Shown here piece by piece: positions 1 through 9,608 of a stretch of 64,000 nt of DNA. The DNA comes from Mycobacterium sp. IS-1496 (GTDB lineage: Bacteria > Actinomycetota > Actinomycetes > Mycobacteriales > Mycobacteriaceae). The stretch covers positions 1 through 64,000 of the forward strand of contig NZ_LQIU01000025.1 in the NCBI RefSeq assembly GCF_001499995.1, written 5' to 3'. The position numbers were made by a program, and so were the translations under genes. A model generated the notes under the pieces. That model did no database searches and was not told where the DNA came from. It worked only from the letters and a program-made list of their open reading frames with translations. The stretch's first letter is position 1; each line of letters begins with the position of its first letter.

Positions 1-612
1 ATAGATGGTCTCCGGGGACACGCGCATCTCCGCATCGTCGGGGAAGTCGATGAGCAACCGCGCTGCGATCTGCTCAGGGCTGTGCTCCTCAAGCAGTTTC
101 GCCTGCACCTCATCATGCAACACCTGATTGCGGGCCAGCTTGCCCAGCTGCGGACGGCGAGCACGCTCCTCGGAGCGCGACTGCGCCACTACCGCGTCGT
201 ACCGCACGGTGGCGGTCGAACCGCTCTGACGCGCTCCGAACGCCTCCTTGCGCCGATACCCCGACTTGCGTCCGTCGTTGTGGTGGACACCGTTGACGTC
301 GAGCTCGTACTTGATCGTCGACGCCGGCCGGCCCAATCGCCTGCCAATCGAGTTCAGCGATTCGTTGGCCGCGACTCCGATCTGGATCTGAATGCGGTCG
401 GCCAACGTCAGACGCGGCCGAGGTCCCGAGGTCGTCGGCTCACGCTTTTGCGGGTTCACCCCTCCAGCGTGTGTGAACCAGCGAACCCCGGTAGCACACG
501 ACACACCGACCGCCACACCGGCTTCACGTGCAGTGCAACCCTCACCGATACAGCCCCAGAACTCACGAACAACACTCAACAACGGTGGACGTGGCACAGC
601 AGCACTTCCCAT
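1..612 (-). CDS. IS30-family transposase, N-terminal 204 residues (3' end outside window)
   Basis: This frame is open from an ATG at 612-610 to the window edge, giving 204 codons with no stop. Family members are usually about 380-460 residues, so roughly half is visible. Two helix-turn-helix regions are seen. The first, at about residues 27-45, is followed by WFTHAGG. The second, at about 70-95, contains NESLNSIGRRLGRPASTIK. After these comes a basic stretch and then EEHSPEQIAARLLIDFPDD near residue 180, which is the typical lead into the DDE catalytic domain. The DDE residues would lie beyond the edge, so whether the copy is intact cannot be judged. Confidence 0.85.
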   Translation of the reverse strand, partial: MGSAAVPRPPLLSVVREFWGCIGEGCTAREAGVAVGVSCATGVRWFTHAGGVNPQKREPTTSGPRPRLTLADRIQIQIGVAANESLNSIGRRLGRPASTIKYELDVNGVHHNDGRKSGYRRKEAFGARQSGSTATVRYDAVVAQSRSEERARRPQLGKLARNQVLHDEVQAKLLEEHSPEQIAARLLIDFPDDAEMRVSPETIY

Positions 613-652
613 CAGAATCAGCTGCTATTGCAACGACGCCTTGAAACCGCCG
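1..652 (-). mobile_element. IS30-family insertion sequence, one end (runs off the left edge)
   Basis: The 5' part of an IS30-type transposase reads leftward from 612 and continues beyond base 1, so only one end of the element is present. The outer boundary is inferred. The AT-richer stretch at about 630-650 (TTGCAACGACGCCTTGAAAC) resembles the terminal repeats of actinobacterial IS30 elements, but the partner repeat is outside the window and no target duplication can be checked. The end lies roughly 40 bases from the hairpin that follows tRNA-Tyr. Confidence 0.55.
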
Positions 653-692
653 CCCGAGTATCGGGCACAGGATCACGTTCGCCCGCTGACGC

Positions 693-722
693 GATCAGGC
701 CCCCTCGAAAGGGGGCCTGATC
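693..722 (-). terminator. Strong hairpin downstream of tRNA-Tyr, probable terminator
   Basis: A perfect 13-bp inverted repeat (GATCAGGCCCCCT and AGGGGGCCTGATC) encloses a CGAA tetraloop, six bases past the 3' end of tRNA-Tyr. In the tRNA direction four Ts precede the hairpin rather than follow it. It therefore lacks a classical U-tract, which is common for mycobacterial terminators. It separates the tRNA from the IS30 end. Confidence 0.7.
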
Positions 723-728
723 AAAACG

Positions 729-811
729 TGGCAGGTGCAGGATTCGAACCTGCGTAGGCGTAAGCCGACGGATTTACAGTCCGCTCCCATTGGCCGCTCG
801 GGCAACCTGCC
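729..811 (-). tRNA. tRNA-Tyr (anticodon GUA)
   Basis: Read on the minus strand, the gene begins GGCAGGTTGCCCGAGCGGCC and ends ACCTGCC plus discriminator A, giving a seven-pair acceptor stem. The anticodon loop CTGTAAA places GTA at positions 34-36. The T-arm carries GGTTCGAATCC. The length of 83 nt and the long variable arm (class II) fit bacterial tRNA-Tyr. CCA is not encoded. Confidence 0.97.
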
Positions 812-914
812 GGGTGGTCGCACCGTCCTCTCGGATTTGGTGCGACTAGCAGGGTACAACGAGGATGGGCCGAAGACGAAAACGCCCGAACACAAGCCAG
901 GAGGGAGCGAGTCC

Positions 915-1406
915 ATGGCGGATTCCAGCTTCGACGTCGTGAGCAAGGTCGATCGTCAGGAGGTCGACAACGCGCTGAACCAGGCAGCCAAGGAGTTGAG
1001 CACCCGCTTCGACTTCCGGGGCACCGACACCACCATCGCCTGGAAGGGCGAAGAAGCCATCGAGATCGTCAGCTCCACCGAGGAACGCGTGAAGGCCGCC
1101 GTCGACGTCTTCAAGGAGAAGCTCGTCCGGCGCGACATCTCGATGAAGGCCTTCGACGCCGGCGACCCGCAGCCCAGCGGCAAGACCTACAAGGTCAACG
1201 GCACCATCAAAGAGGGCATCACCAGCGAGCAGGCCAAGAAGATCACCAAGATCATCCGCGACGAGGGCCCCAAGGGCGTCAAGGCCCAGATCCAGGGCGA
1301 CGAGATCCGCGTGAGCAGCAAGAAGCGCGACGACCTGCAGACCGTCATCGCCCTGCTCAAGCAGGCCGATCTCGAGGTGGCCCTGCAGTTCGTCAACTAC
1401 CGCTGA
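915..1406 (+). CDS. YajQ family cyclic-di-GMP/nucleotide-binding protein
   Basis: A 163-residue protein of the YajQ (UPF0234) family: two ferredoxin-like domains, with the conserved start [18 protein letters not shown] and [11 protein letters not shown] near residue 33. YajQ proteins bind nucleotides, and some bind cyclic di-GMP; the role in mycobacteria is not established. The ATG at 915 is chosen because AGGAGGGAGC lies just upstream and the protein starts exactly as family members do; the frame is open further upstream through the tRNA gene but is not coding there. The M. tuberculosis counterpart is Rv0566c. It is monocistronic and convergent with the lipoprotein gene, whose stop overlaps its 3' end. 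Confidence 0.93.
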   Translation: MADSSFDVVSKVDRQEVDNALNQAAKELSTRFDFRGTDTTIAWKGEEAIEIVSSTEERVKAAVDVFKEKLVRRDISMKAFDAGDPQPSGKTYKVNGTIKEGITSEQAKKITKIIRDEGPKGVKAQIQGDEIRVSSKKRDDLQTVIALLKQADLEVALQFVNYR

Positions 1407-1920
1407 GCAACTCCGCGGTGATGTCACGCCCGACGGTCTTGCCGTCGTCGCGGTGATCGGTGGTGTTGCGGCACTCCCCCTGGATCGTGAACGCCAGCAG
1501 CCCGTCGACGTTCCCCGGCCCCATCACGACCATCACCCCATCGCGGTGGATCACCGTGCCGTACGGCTTCTTGCCGGGCGGCGGCCCGTCGGTCCAACCG
1601 GCCGCCACCATCGCGTCGGCGACCTGCCGGGCGTAGGTGTCGGTGTCGGTGCCCGCCGGCAGTTGCGCGCTCATCTCGACCAGACCGCGGTAGGGCGGCT
1701 CACCCTGGTCGTTGCACGACTCGAACGAGAATCCGCCGCCGACGTCCTGCAGACCGGCGATGGTGCGCAGTTGCCGGCCGACGTCGACGACCTGGGCCTC
1801 GGCCTGTTCGTCGGACATCGGGTTGGCGACCTCCTCGGCATCGCCGCGGAACTCGGACATCGAGCAACCTCCTAACGCGATCGCGCACACCAGCAGCGTG
1901 ACGGCCAGCGCCGCGCGCAT
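1393..1920 (-). CDS. Putative lipoprotein of unknown function
   Basis: A 175-residue exported protein with a lipoprotein signal: one basic residue, a hydrophobic core and lipobox LGGC with the acylated Cys at residue 19. The mature part is acidic, with no recognised domain. One Cys pair (SFESCNDQG and QGECRNTT) could form a disulfide outside the membrane. The ATG at 1920 gives a compact signal peptide and starts four bases after the upstream hydrolase stop; an alternative ATG at 1947 adds nine residues and overlaps that gene. Operon position suggests joint expression with the DUF1023 protein. The 3' end overlaps the convergent YajQ gene by 14 bases. Confidence 0.8.
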   Translation of the reverse strand: MRAALAVTLLVCAIALGGCSMSEFRGDAEEVANPMSDEQAEAQVVDVGRQLRTIAGLQDVGGGFSFESCNDQGEPPYRGLVEMSAQLPAGTDTDTYARQVADAMVAAGWTDGPPPGKKPYGTVIHRDGVMVVMGPGNVDGLLAFTIQGECRNTTDHRDDGKTVGRDITAELLSGS

Positions 1921-1924
1921 CAGC

Positions 1925-3775
1925 TCAGCCGGTCGGTTTGTAGTCATGGTCGGTGGTCACAGAGCTCCCTGGTCGGCCGGCTTCCGGATCGATGAACGCG
2001 GGACTGCCCGGAATGTCGGTGTCGATGTGCGGCAACGGAATACGGCCGCCGAACGGTAGGTCGATGTGGGCGGGGGTGGTGATGTGCGGCTGCCGCCGCC
2101 CCTCGGCGAGCAGGTCCTGCTCCGCGAGCCGGTGGCTGTTGCCGCTGGCGATGTCGGTGATGGCCCGCATCGATTCACTGCCTCGGTCGTAGTAATGCGA
2201 ATGATCATGCACGTCCAACCCGTCCTCGCCGGCGACTTCGGCGCGGAAACGCACCGACCCGAACTCGTCGCCCGCCGGATCGGTGCGGAGCCCGGCATCC
2301 GGCCCGACCGGATAACCCAGCGTGCGGTTGAGTACGTCGGCCGGAAGGTACCCGGGCATCCCGATCCAGCTGACCGGGTCGGTGGACGCGGCACCCACGT
2401 AGACCTTGCCGCCGTCGAGGTGGAAATCCTCGGCGCTTCTGGCCAGGTCGGTGCCGGGACTTCCGATCAGCACCGCGTCGTCGGCCCGCATCCCGCTGCC
2501 CGCGAACGCGTCGGCCACCGTCGTCGACCCGTAGGAATGGCCGATCACCGTGACGTGCGACGGACCGGTGTGCGTTGCCGCCAGCCCGTTCACGTCGGCC
2601 GCCAACAGATCACCACCCGCCCGAGCGAGGTCCGGGGTCGCGATCCGGGTGTCGGTGAACCCGTCGGGCGCGTCGTAGCCCATCCACATGATCACCGCGG
2701 TCGGATCGTCGGGGTCGGCCAGCCTGGCCTGGTCGTAGAGGTTGATCGCATCGTTGTGGCCGTCGGCCAGCCAGCCGTCGCGAACGCTGCTGCCGGTGCC
2801 CGGCACGATCACGACCGTGTTCTCCGCGCTGTCCGGGTCACCGATCACGATCGCCGCGCGGCCCTGACCGTCGTCGGCGAGCGGCTGATAGCCCCACAGC
2901 ATCACCGGCCGCGGGTTCTTCGGGTTGGGCCCGCGTTGATGCGCCAGCCCCTCGCTGGTGCGCCGGGCGTTGTGGAAGCGGGTGGCGTCGGCCTGGGTCA
3001 GCCCATAGCGGGCCGGATCGGTCATCACGTCGTCCTTGGAGACCCCGTTGCGCGCGGCCACATCCCGGACGCGGCTCAGGTCGTCGGTCATCACCGCCTG
3101 GTTGACCCGGTCCCGGACCTCGGCGGGAATTCCGTTGAGATTGCCCAACTCCGGTGGGTGCCTCGCGATCAGCGCATCCTTCTCGGCCTGACTGAGCGAG
3201 TCCCACCACGTCTTGACGTCCTCGGGTGCGGTGTCCTTACCCGGCAGCCGCCGCGGATCACCGGGCGTTCCCGGCGGCGTCTGCGGCACCGGGCCGCCGA
3301 GCGCCGCGGTGACGGCCGCAGCCGTCGACCGGTCCATCTCGTCGTACTGGGAGAGCAGCTTCCTGATGACGGCCGTCCACGCCTGCGCCAGCCCGGTGAA
3401 GACCGGAGGCAGAAACGGCGGCGGACTGCAGGTGCCGTCGTCGGCGACCTGCCAGCCGGTCACGCGCAGACCGTTCACCAGCATCCGCAGTGCCTGCCGG
3501 GTCGACGACAGCTGCGCCCCACCCGTCTGCAAAGCCGACTGCACCGCCTGCAATCGGGCCCGCAGCTCCTCCTGGTGGTCGAGGTTGGCTTCGGCCTTCG
3601 CGATCGCCGCCGCCGCGGCCCTGCCCTGCCAGTTCGCGCGCAGGTCCGCCAACGCGTGACGCTGCTGGGCCATCAGACCGTCGAGGTGGGCGATCTTCTC
3701 GCGGACCCGGCCTGCTGCGTCGGTGAGGCCGTCCGGGTGGGAGGTCTCCACCACCGACAGCGAAACCGTCACCAC
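1925..3775 (-). CDS. DUF1023 alpha/beta hydrolase with WXG-like helical N-terminus
   Basis: A 616-residue protein. Residues 1-110 are predicted helical with a WQG turn at 49-51, like the WXG100/ESX-type modules often fused to this family. A proline-rich linker follows at 160-180. The alpha/beta hydrolase part runs from about 290, with VIVPGTGSS near 323 and the nucleophile elbow GHSYGS with Ser414. The substrate is unknown; an ester is expected from the fold. No signal peptide is seen, so if exported it would need a type VII-like route, which is inference. It heads a two-gene operon with the downstream lipoprotein and is divergent from gpsA. Confidence 0.85.
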   Translation of the reverse strand: MVTVSLSVVETSHPDGLTDAAGRVREKIAHLDGLMAQQRHALADLRANWQGRAAAAAIAKAEANLDHQEELRARLQAVQSALQTGGAQLSSTRQALRMLVNGLRVTGWQVADDGTCSPPPFLPPVFTGLAQAWTAVIRKLLSQYDEMDRSTAAAVTAALGGPVPQTPPGTPGDPRRLPGKDTAPEDVKTWWDSLSQAEKDALIARHPPELGNLNGIPAEVRDRVNQAVMTDDLSRVRDVAARNGVSKDDVMTDPARYGLTQADATRFHNARRTSEGLAHQRGPNPKNPRPVMLWGYQPLADDGQGRAAIVIGDPDSAENTVVIVPGTGSSVRDGWLADGHNDAINLYDQARLADPDDPTAVIMWMGYDAPDGFTDTRIATPDLARAGGDLLAADVNGLAATHTGPSHVTVIGHSYGSTTVADAFAGSGMRADDAVLIGSPGTDLARSAEDFHLDGGKVYVGAASTDPVSWIGMPGYLPADVLNRTLGYPVGPDAGLRTDPAGDEFGSVRFRAEVAGEDGLDVHDHSHYYDRGSESMRAITDIASGNSHRLAEQDLLAEGRRQPHITTPAHIDLPFGGRIPLPHIDTDIPGSPAFIDPEAGRPGSSVTTDHDYKPTG

Positions 3776-3879
3776 ACCCCCTGAGCCGACGAGATCTCAT
3801 TATCCCGCCGCCCGCGACGCGCTTGCTGCACCAATCGAATCGCCCTCCCGGGCGGCGGCACCGTCCTACGCTGATCGCC

Positions 3880-4905
3880 ATGGCACACGCGCAACGACAG
3901 CCCAAAGTCGTCGTCCTCGGGGGCGGGTCCTGGGGCACCACCGTCGCATCGATCTGTTCCCGGCGCGCACCGACGATGCAGTGGGTGCGCTCCGAGGACA
4001 CCGCCAAGGACATCAACGCCAACCACCGCAACTCCCGCTACCTCGGTGAGGACTGTGTGCTCAGCGAGACCTTGCGCGCGACCACAGACTTCGCCGAGGC
4101 CGCCAACAGTGCCGACGTCGTCGTTATGGGCGTTCCGTCGCACGGGTTCCGCGGGGTACTCGAGGAACTGGCCACCGAACTGCGGCCGTGGGTGCCGGTG
4201 GTGTCGCTGGTCAAGGGGCTCGAACAGGGCACCAACAAGCGGATGAGCGAGATCGTCGACGAGGTGCTGCCCGGGCACCCGGCGGGAATCCTGGCCGGGC
4301 CCAACATCGCCCGCGAGGTCGCCGACGGGTACGCCGCGGCGGCGGTGCTGGCGATGCCGGATCCGCACCTCGCGGCGCAGCTGGCGGAGTTGTTCCGCAC
4401 CAAGCGTTTTCGGACCTACACCACCGACGACGTGGTGGGTGTGGAGATGGCGGGCGCCCTGAAGAACGTCTACGCGATCGCGGTCGGCATGGGCTACTCA
4501 CTCGGCATCGGGGAGAACACCCGCGCCATGGTGATCGCCCGTGCGGTGCGGGAGATGTCGAAACTCGGCGAGGCCATGGGCGGACACCGCGACACCTTCG
4601 CCGGTCTGGCCGGCATGGGCGACCTGATCGTCACCTGCACCAGCCAGCGCAGCCGCAACCGCCACGTCGGCGAGCAGCTCGGGGCCGGCAAGCCGATCGA
4701 CGAGATCATCTCTGCGATGAACCAGGTCGCCGAGGGTGTGAAGGCCTCCAAGGTGATCATGGAGTTCGCCGAGGAGTACCAGCTGAACATGCCGATCGCC
4801 CGTGAGGTCGACGGCGTCATCAACCACGGGTCGACGGTCGAGCAGGCCTATCGCGGCCTGGTCGCCGAGAAGCCCGGCCATGAGGTGCACGGCTCGGGCT
4901 TCTAG
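3880..4905 (+). CDS. gpsA: Glycerol-3-phosphate dehydrogenase [NAD(P)+]
   Basis: Reduces dihydroxyacetone phosphate to sn-glycerol-3-phosphate, the backbone of phospholipids. The 341-residue length is normal. The Rossmann motif GGGSWGT is at residues 14-20, GPNIAREVADG follows near 145, and the catalytic Lys lies in GALKNVYAIAVG near 200. The ATG at 3880 (MAHAQRQPK) places the dinucleotide motif at the usual distance from the start; an upstream in-frame ATG at 3823 would add a non-homologous extension. It corresponds to Rv0564c and is divergent from the DUF1023 gene. Confidence 0.96.
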   Translation: MAHAQRQPKVVVLGGGSWGTTVASICSRRAPTMQWVRSEDTAKDINANHRNSRYLGEDCVLSETLRATTDFAEAANSADVVVMGVPSHGFRGVLEELATELRPWVPVVSLVKGLEQGTNKRMSEIVDEVLPGHPAGILAGPNIAREVADGYAAAAVLAMPDPHLAAQLAELFRTKRFRTYTTDDVVGVEMAGALKNVYAIAVGMGYSLGIGENTRAMVIARAVREMSKLGEAMGGHRDTFAGLAGMGDLIVTCTSQRSRNRHVGEQLGAGKPIDEIISAMNQVAEGVKASKVIMEFAEEYQLNMPIAREVDGVINHGSTVEQAYRGLVAEKPGHEVHGSGF

Positions 4906-4908
4906 ACG

Positions 4909-5442
4909 TCAGTTGAAGTAGGGGCTGCGGCCCTCACGGGGCAGCAGCAGCGGGTTGCTGGGCTGCAGCACGAAACTGGCCGTGGGGCTGATGACGAAGC
5001 CGGCGCCGTTGTGCGCGTCCACGCACGTCGTCATCGTGCCGTCGGTGCCGCAGCTGACGGTCTGGAAGCTGATGCGGGTGTTGGCCGGCAGCGGGTTGAC
5101 CGTCTCGACGACGTTGGTGAACGGCGCCGCGGCGTTCGCGAACGTCGGCACACCGCCGATGCCGCCGCTGACCAGGTTCGCGCCACCCGGGGCGGCGGGG
5201 ATCGGGCCGCTGCAGCCGTAGGCGCCGCCGCGCTGGATGACGCAGGTCAGGCCGCCGGGCGCGCCGAACGCGTACCAGGTGCCGTTCATCGCGGTGAACT
5301 CGGCGGGGCTCACGGGCGGCCAGGCGTTGACGTTGGGCGCCGGGGGCGGGGCCGGTGCGGGCGGTTGGGCCGCGGCGAAGCCCGCCGTCATGACTGCTGC
5401 GCCGATGACCGTCGCGGTTCCTGCCAGGATTCTGCTGAGCAC
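4909..5442 (-). CDS. Putative secreted protein with Pro/Ala-rich N-terminus
   Basis: About 177 residues from a GTG at 5442. A signal peptide (basic residue, hydrophobic core VIGAAVMTAGFAAA) is followed by a PAPAPPPAP stretch. The mature region contains four cysteines (TCVIQ, YGCSG, VSCGT, TTCVD) that could form two disulfides. I do not recognise a function; proteins of this type are common small exported mycobacterial proteins. An ATG at 5496 would add 18 polar residues and no ribosome site is visible before it, so the inner start is preferred. It is convergent with gpsA, with four bases between the stops. Confidence 0.75.
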   Translation of the reverse strand: MLSRILAGTATVIGAAVMTAGFAAAQPPAPAPPPAPNVNAWPPVSPAEFTAMNGTWYAFGAPGGLTCVIQRGGAYGCSGPIPAAPGGANLVSGGIGGVPTFANAAAPFTNVVETVNPLPANTRISFQTVSCGTDGTMTTCVDAHNGAGFVISPTASFVLQPSNPLLLPREGRSPYFN

Positions 5443-5579
5443 GCCCACACCATATGTGCCGGTGCGACCGCGCGCATGAGCTGACTGCTGGTCCATGAAC
5501 TGATCATCGCCGAGACCGACGTGAGGGTTACGAAGCGGCCGGCTTGACGACCCTGGCGTGCGTTTCGGCCCTACAGGGT

Positions 5580-6458
<879 letters not shown>

Positions 6459-6522
6459 CTACCTCCTCGTGAAGTCTTCGCTGATCCAACGCCGCATACA
6501 GCCGTCCGGGTTCCGGCGAGGT

Positions 6523-7530
6523 TCAGCCGTGCCGGGTGATCGTGTAGTCGACCAGCGACGCCAGCGCCTGGCGCCCGGGCACGTCCGGCAGCGCCGCCAA
6601 CTCATCGCGGGCCTGCTGCGCGTAGCGGGTGACGGTCGACTTGGCCTGCTCCATGCCTGGTGAGCGGCGCAGCAGCCGCAACGCCTCGGCCAGATCGTCG
6701 TCGTTGTCGACCGGCCGGGCGAGCAGTTGACGCAGCCTCTCCGCATCCGGACCGGATTCCCGCAGCGCGTACAGAACCGGCAGAGTGTGAACACCCTCAC
6801 GTAGATCGGTGCCGGGAACCTTGCCCGACTCGTCCGGATCGCTGTCGATGTCGATGATGTCGTCGGAGATCTGGAACGCCGTGCCGACGATGCCGCCCAG
6901 GCGTGCCAACCGCTCGATCTGCGCCTCGTCCGCGCCGGAGAACGTCGCCCCGAACCGGCCCGACGCCGCGATCAGACAGGCCGTCTTCTCGTAGACGACC
7001 TTGAGGTAGTGCTCGATCTCGTCCACATGCTCGGCCGCCCCGCGCGTCTCGCGCATCTGACCGGTGACCAGCTGGGCGAACGTGTCGGCGATGATGCGCA
7101 CTGCCTCCGGGCCCAGCCGCGACACCAGCCGCGAGGCCGTGGCGAACAGATAGTCACCGGCGAGGATCGCGATGTTGTTGCCCCAGCGGGCGTTGGCGCT
7201 CGGCGCCCCGCGCCGCATCTGGGCCTCGTCCATCACGTCGTCGTGGTACAGCGTGGCCAGGTGCACCAGCTCGATCACCGCACCGGCCACCGTCACCTGC
7301 CAGGCGTTCGGATCGGGCCCGAGCTGTGCCGACAACACCGTGAACAGCGGACGGAACCGTTTGCCGCCGGCCTGGAAGAGGTGCTGGACGGCCTCGGCCA
7401 TCAGCTCGTCCGCCTTGCCCAGCTCGGTGGACATCAGATCCTCGATGCGGGCGACTCCGGCGCGGACTTCGGCCGCGAAGGCCGCGTCACCGAAATCCAC
7501 GCCCGCCACCACAGTCGCCGGTGTCCTCAC
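6523..7530 (-). CDS. grcC1: Polyprenyl diphosphate synthase (menaquinone side chain)
   Basis: A trans-prenyltransferase that extends allylic diphosphates with isopentenyl diphosphate; its place beside men genes suggests it makes the menaquinone tail. It has 335 residues. The first aspartate-rich motif DDVMD is at 97-101 and the second, DDIID, at 223-227. GGKRFRP near 55 binds the substrate. The GTG at 7530 (MRTPATVV) is chosen because mycobacterial homologues start there; the frame continues to a TTG at 7551. It corresponds to Rv0562 and is divergent from menJ with only about 20 bases between starts, so promoter elements must overlap coding DNA. Confidence 0.92.
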   Translation of the reverse strand: MRTPATVVAGVDFGDAAFAAEVRAGVARIEDLMSTELGKADELMAEAVQHLFQAGGKRFRPLFTVLSAQLGPDPNAWQVTVAGAVIELVHLATLYHDDVMDEAQMRRGAPSANARWGNNIAILAGDYLFATASRLVSRLGPEAVRIIADTFAQLVTGQMRETRGAAEHVDEIEHYLKVVYEKTACLIAASGRFGATFSGADEAQIERLARLGGIVGTAFQISDDIIDIDSDPDESGKVPGTDLREGVHTLPVLYALRESGPDAERLRQLLARPVDNDDDLAEALRLLRRSPGMEQAKSTVTRYAQQARDELAALPDVPGRQALASLVDYTITRHG

Positions 7531-7550
7531 CCTGCCAACATACTGTGACA

Positions 7551-8771
7551 ATGAAGACCCGGGCGGATGTGGTCGTTGTCGGCGCCGGACCTGCGGGTTC
7601 GTCGGCCGCCGCGTGGGCGGCTCGCGCCGGCCGCGACGTGCTGGTGATCGATTCCGCCCAGTTCCCGCGCGACAAGGCCTGCGGCGACGGGCTGACCCCC
7701 CGGGCGGTCGCCGAACTCGAACGCCTCGGACTCGGGCCGTGGCTGGACACCCGCATCCGCCACCGCGGTCTGCGCATGTCCGGTTTCGGCGCGGACGTGC
7801 AGGTCGCGTGGCCCGGACCGTCGTTCCCGTCCACGGGCAGCGCGGTGCCGCGCACCGAACTGGACGACCGGATCCGCTCCGTGGCCGCCGACGACGGCGC
7901 CAAGATGCTGCTCGGCGCCAAAGCCGTTGACGTCAGGCATGATTCCTCCGGCCGTGTCGAGACGTTGGTGCTCGACTCGGGTGCGGAGGTCGGAGTCGGG
8001 ATGTTGATCGTCGCCGACGGGGCGCGGTCGACACTGGGCCGGGCGCTCGGGCGCCGGTGGCATCAGCAGACCGTCTACGGCGTCGCGGTGCGCGGATATC
8101 TCGCCAGCCCGCGCAGCCACGAACCGTGGATCACCTCACATCTCGAGTTGCGGTCCCCCGAGGGCAAGGTGCTGCCCGGTTACGGCTGGATCTTCCCGCT
8201 GGGCAACGGGGAGGTGAACATCGGCGTCGGCGCCCTGGCCACCGAGAAACGGCCCGCCGACGCGGCTTTGCGGCCGCTGATGTCGTACTACACGGCGCTG
8301 CGCCGCGAGGAGTGGGGCTTCGACGGCGAACCCCGCGCACCGCTGTCGGCACTGCTGCCGATGGGTGGTGCGGTCTCCGGAGTCGCAGGCCCGAACTGGA
8401 TGCTGATCGGCGACGCCGCCGCGTGCGTGAACCCGCTCAACGGGGAGGGCATCGACTACGGGCTGGAGACCGGCCGCCTGGCCGTCGATCTGCTCGGCGC
8501 CGACGACCTCTCGCAGGCGTGGCCCGCCGTGCTGAGCGAGCATTACGCCCGCGGCTTCTCCGTGGCCCGCCGGCTGGCGTTGCTGCTCACGCTGCCGAAG
8601 TTCCTGCCGGTGACCGGTCCGGTGGCGATGCGGTCGACGACGCTCATGCGCATCGCGGTCCGGGTGATGGGCAATCTGGTCACCGACGAGGACGCCGACT
8701 GGATCGCCCGCGTGTGGCGGGCGGGCGGTCTGGCGTCACGCGGGCTGGACGCGCGCAAACCCTTCAGCTGA
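7551..8771 (+). CDS. menJ: Menaquinone reductase MenJ (geranylgeranyl reductase family)
   Basis: An FAD enzyme that saturates the beta-isoprene unit of menaquinone-9, producing the MK-9(H2) typical of mycobacteria. It has 406 residues. The dinucleotide motif VVVVGAGPAGSS is at 7-18, followed by ACGDGLTPRAV near 43 as in geranylgeranyl reductases. The second FAD motif IGDAAACVNPLNGEGIDYG lies near 285. The ATG at 7551 is at the start of the beta strand, as in homologues. It corresponds to Rv0561c and is head-to-head with grcC1, so tail synthesis and tail reduction genes share one promoter region. Confidence 0.94.
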   Translation: MKTRADVVVVGAGPAGSSAAAWAARAGRDVLVIDSAQFPRDKACGDGLTPRAVAELERLGLGPWLDTRIRHRGLRMSGFGADVQVAWPGPSFPSTGSAVPRTELDDRIRSVAADDGAKMLLGAKAVDVRHDSSGRVETLVLDSGAEVGVGMLIVADGARSTLGRALGRRWHQQTVYGVAVRGYLASPRSHEPWITSHLELRSPEGKVLPGYGWIFPLGNGEVNIGVGALATEKRPADAALRPLMSYYTALRREEWGFDGEPRAPLSALLPMGGAVSGVAGPNWMLIGDAAACVNPLNGEGIDYGLETGRLAVDLLGADDLSQAWPAVLSEHYARGFSVARRLALLLTLPKFLPVTGPVAMRSTTLMRIAVRVMGNLVTDEDADWIARVWRAGGLASRGLDARKPFS

Positions 8772-9035
8772 TCACGCGTCGGGGCCGCGCTGTTTGTGTC
8801 TGGCGAAGGCCAGCGCGATCCGCATGTCGGCCGGCGGATCGTCCTTGCGGGTCCCGTCGGTCAACGCGAGCGCGATGAGGATGTCGGCGGTGGTGATGAA
8901 CAACCCGAACCAGTACGCCCACTTCATCGACGGATCGGGCTGGGTGGCGAAGTACAGGATGAGGAAGATCGGCCCCACGATCCCGAAGACGAACATCATC
9001 GCCTGGAACCGCACGTAACGCCAGAACGTCTGCAT
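8772..9035 (-). CDS. Small membrane protein, two predicted transmembrane helices
   Basis: An 87-residue protein starting MQTFWRYVRFQ. A first hydrophobic segment (about 11-29) and a second (about 40-58) flank a short polar loop QPDPSMKWAY; the C-terminal tail is charged. Function unknown. A GTG two codons upstream is an alternative start. The stop abuts the menJ stop (convergent, one base apart). Divergent from the gene at 9073. Confidence 0.75.
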   Translation of the reverse strand: MQTFWRYVRFQAMMFVFGIVGPIFLILYFATQPDPSMKWAYWFGLFITTADILIALALTDGTRKDDPPADMRIALAFARHKQRGPDA

Positions 9036-9072
9036 CCGCACTCCCGCCACCGGTGTGGGGCAGCATATCCCG

Positions 9073-9516
9073 ATGATGACGGACAGGGTGGCGGTGTACC
9101 GGGCGCCGATGCGCTCACGCGACGACGGCATCGACGTTGCGCAGACGATCGAGCGGGCCCGCCGGATCGGGCTGTGCGGCTTCGGCGAACTCGGGGTCGA
9201 CGAGGATCGGCTGACCCGCCGCATCGCCCGCTTCGCCGACGCCCCCGACGGCGCCCTCGTGTGGACGCGCGACCCCGAGGGGCTGTTCTGGTTGGGCCGC
9301 ATCGACGGGCCGTACCGACGCGACAACACGCGCGCCGCAGCGGCCGTCGACCTGGTGCACGTGCGCCCGTGCCGGTGGCTGTCCGCTCCGTTCCTCGAAC
9401 CGGAGGTACCGTCGGCGGTTCTCGCGACGTACCGCCGCGGCGGGCGCAACTTCCAACAGACCCACGATTCGGCCGTCGCAGACGACAGCCTGCGCCTATG
9501 GGCGCGAGACTCGTGA
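9073..9516 (+). CDS. Conserved hypothetical protein
   Basis: About 147 residues from the ATG at 9073 (a second ATG follows directly at 9076). It is rich in Arg and Asp, with no membrane segment or signal peptide. The stretch WTRDPEGLFWLGRIDGPYRRD near the middle resembles nuclease- or restriction-associated proteins that bind DNA ends, but I cannot assign a family with confidence. It is divergent from the small membrane protein with under 40 bases between starts. Confidence 0.65.
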   Translation: MMTDRVAVYRAPMRSRDDGIDVAQTIERARRIGLCGFGELGVDEDRLTRRIARFADAPDGALVWTRDPEGLFWLGRIDGPYRRDNTRAAAAVDLVHVRPCRWLSAPFLEPEVPSAVLATYRRGGRNFQQTHDSAVADDSLRLWARDS

Positions 9517-9608
9517 AAGCAGCTCTCCGGCAATGTATTCGACGTCATTGACGGACGGATTCCGCATTTCGGGGGGCCGCACCGGGGCGGTCAGGGCACA
9601 ATTCAGGG

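Noticed and set aside
729..811. Prophage or integrative-element attachment at tRNA-Tyr
   Set aside because: No integrase gene or repeated tRNA 3' end is present in the window; only an IS30 end lies nearby.
2066..3784. A 572-codon plus-strand frame over the DUF1023 hydrolase
   Set aside because: The composition is typical of a shadow frame (Arg, Gly, Val, His), while the minus-strand frame has a WXG turn and the GHSYGS elbow.
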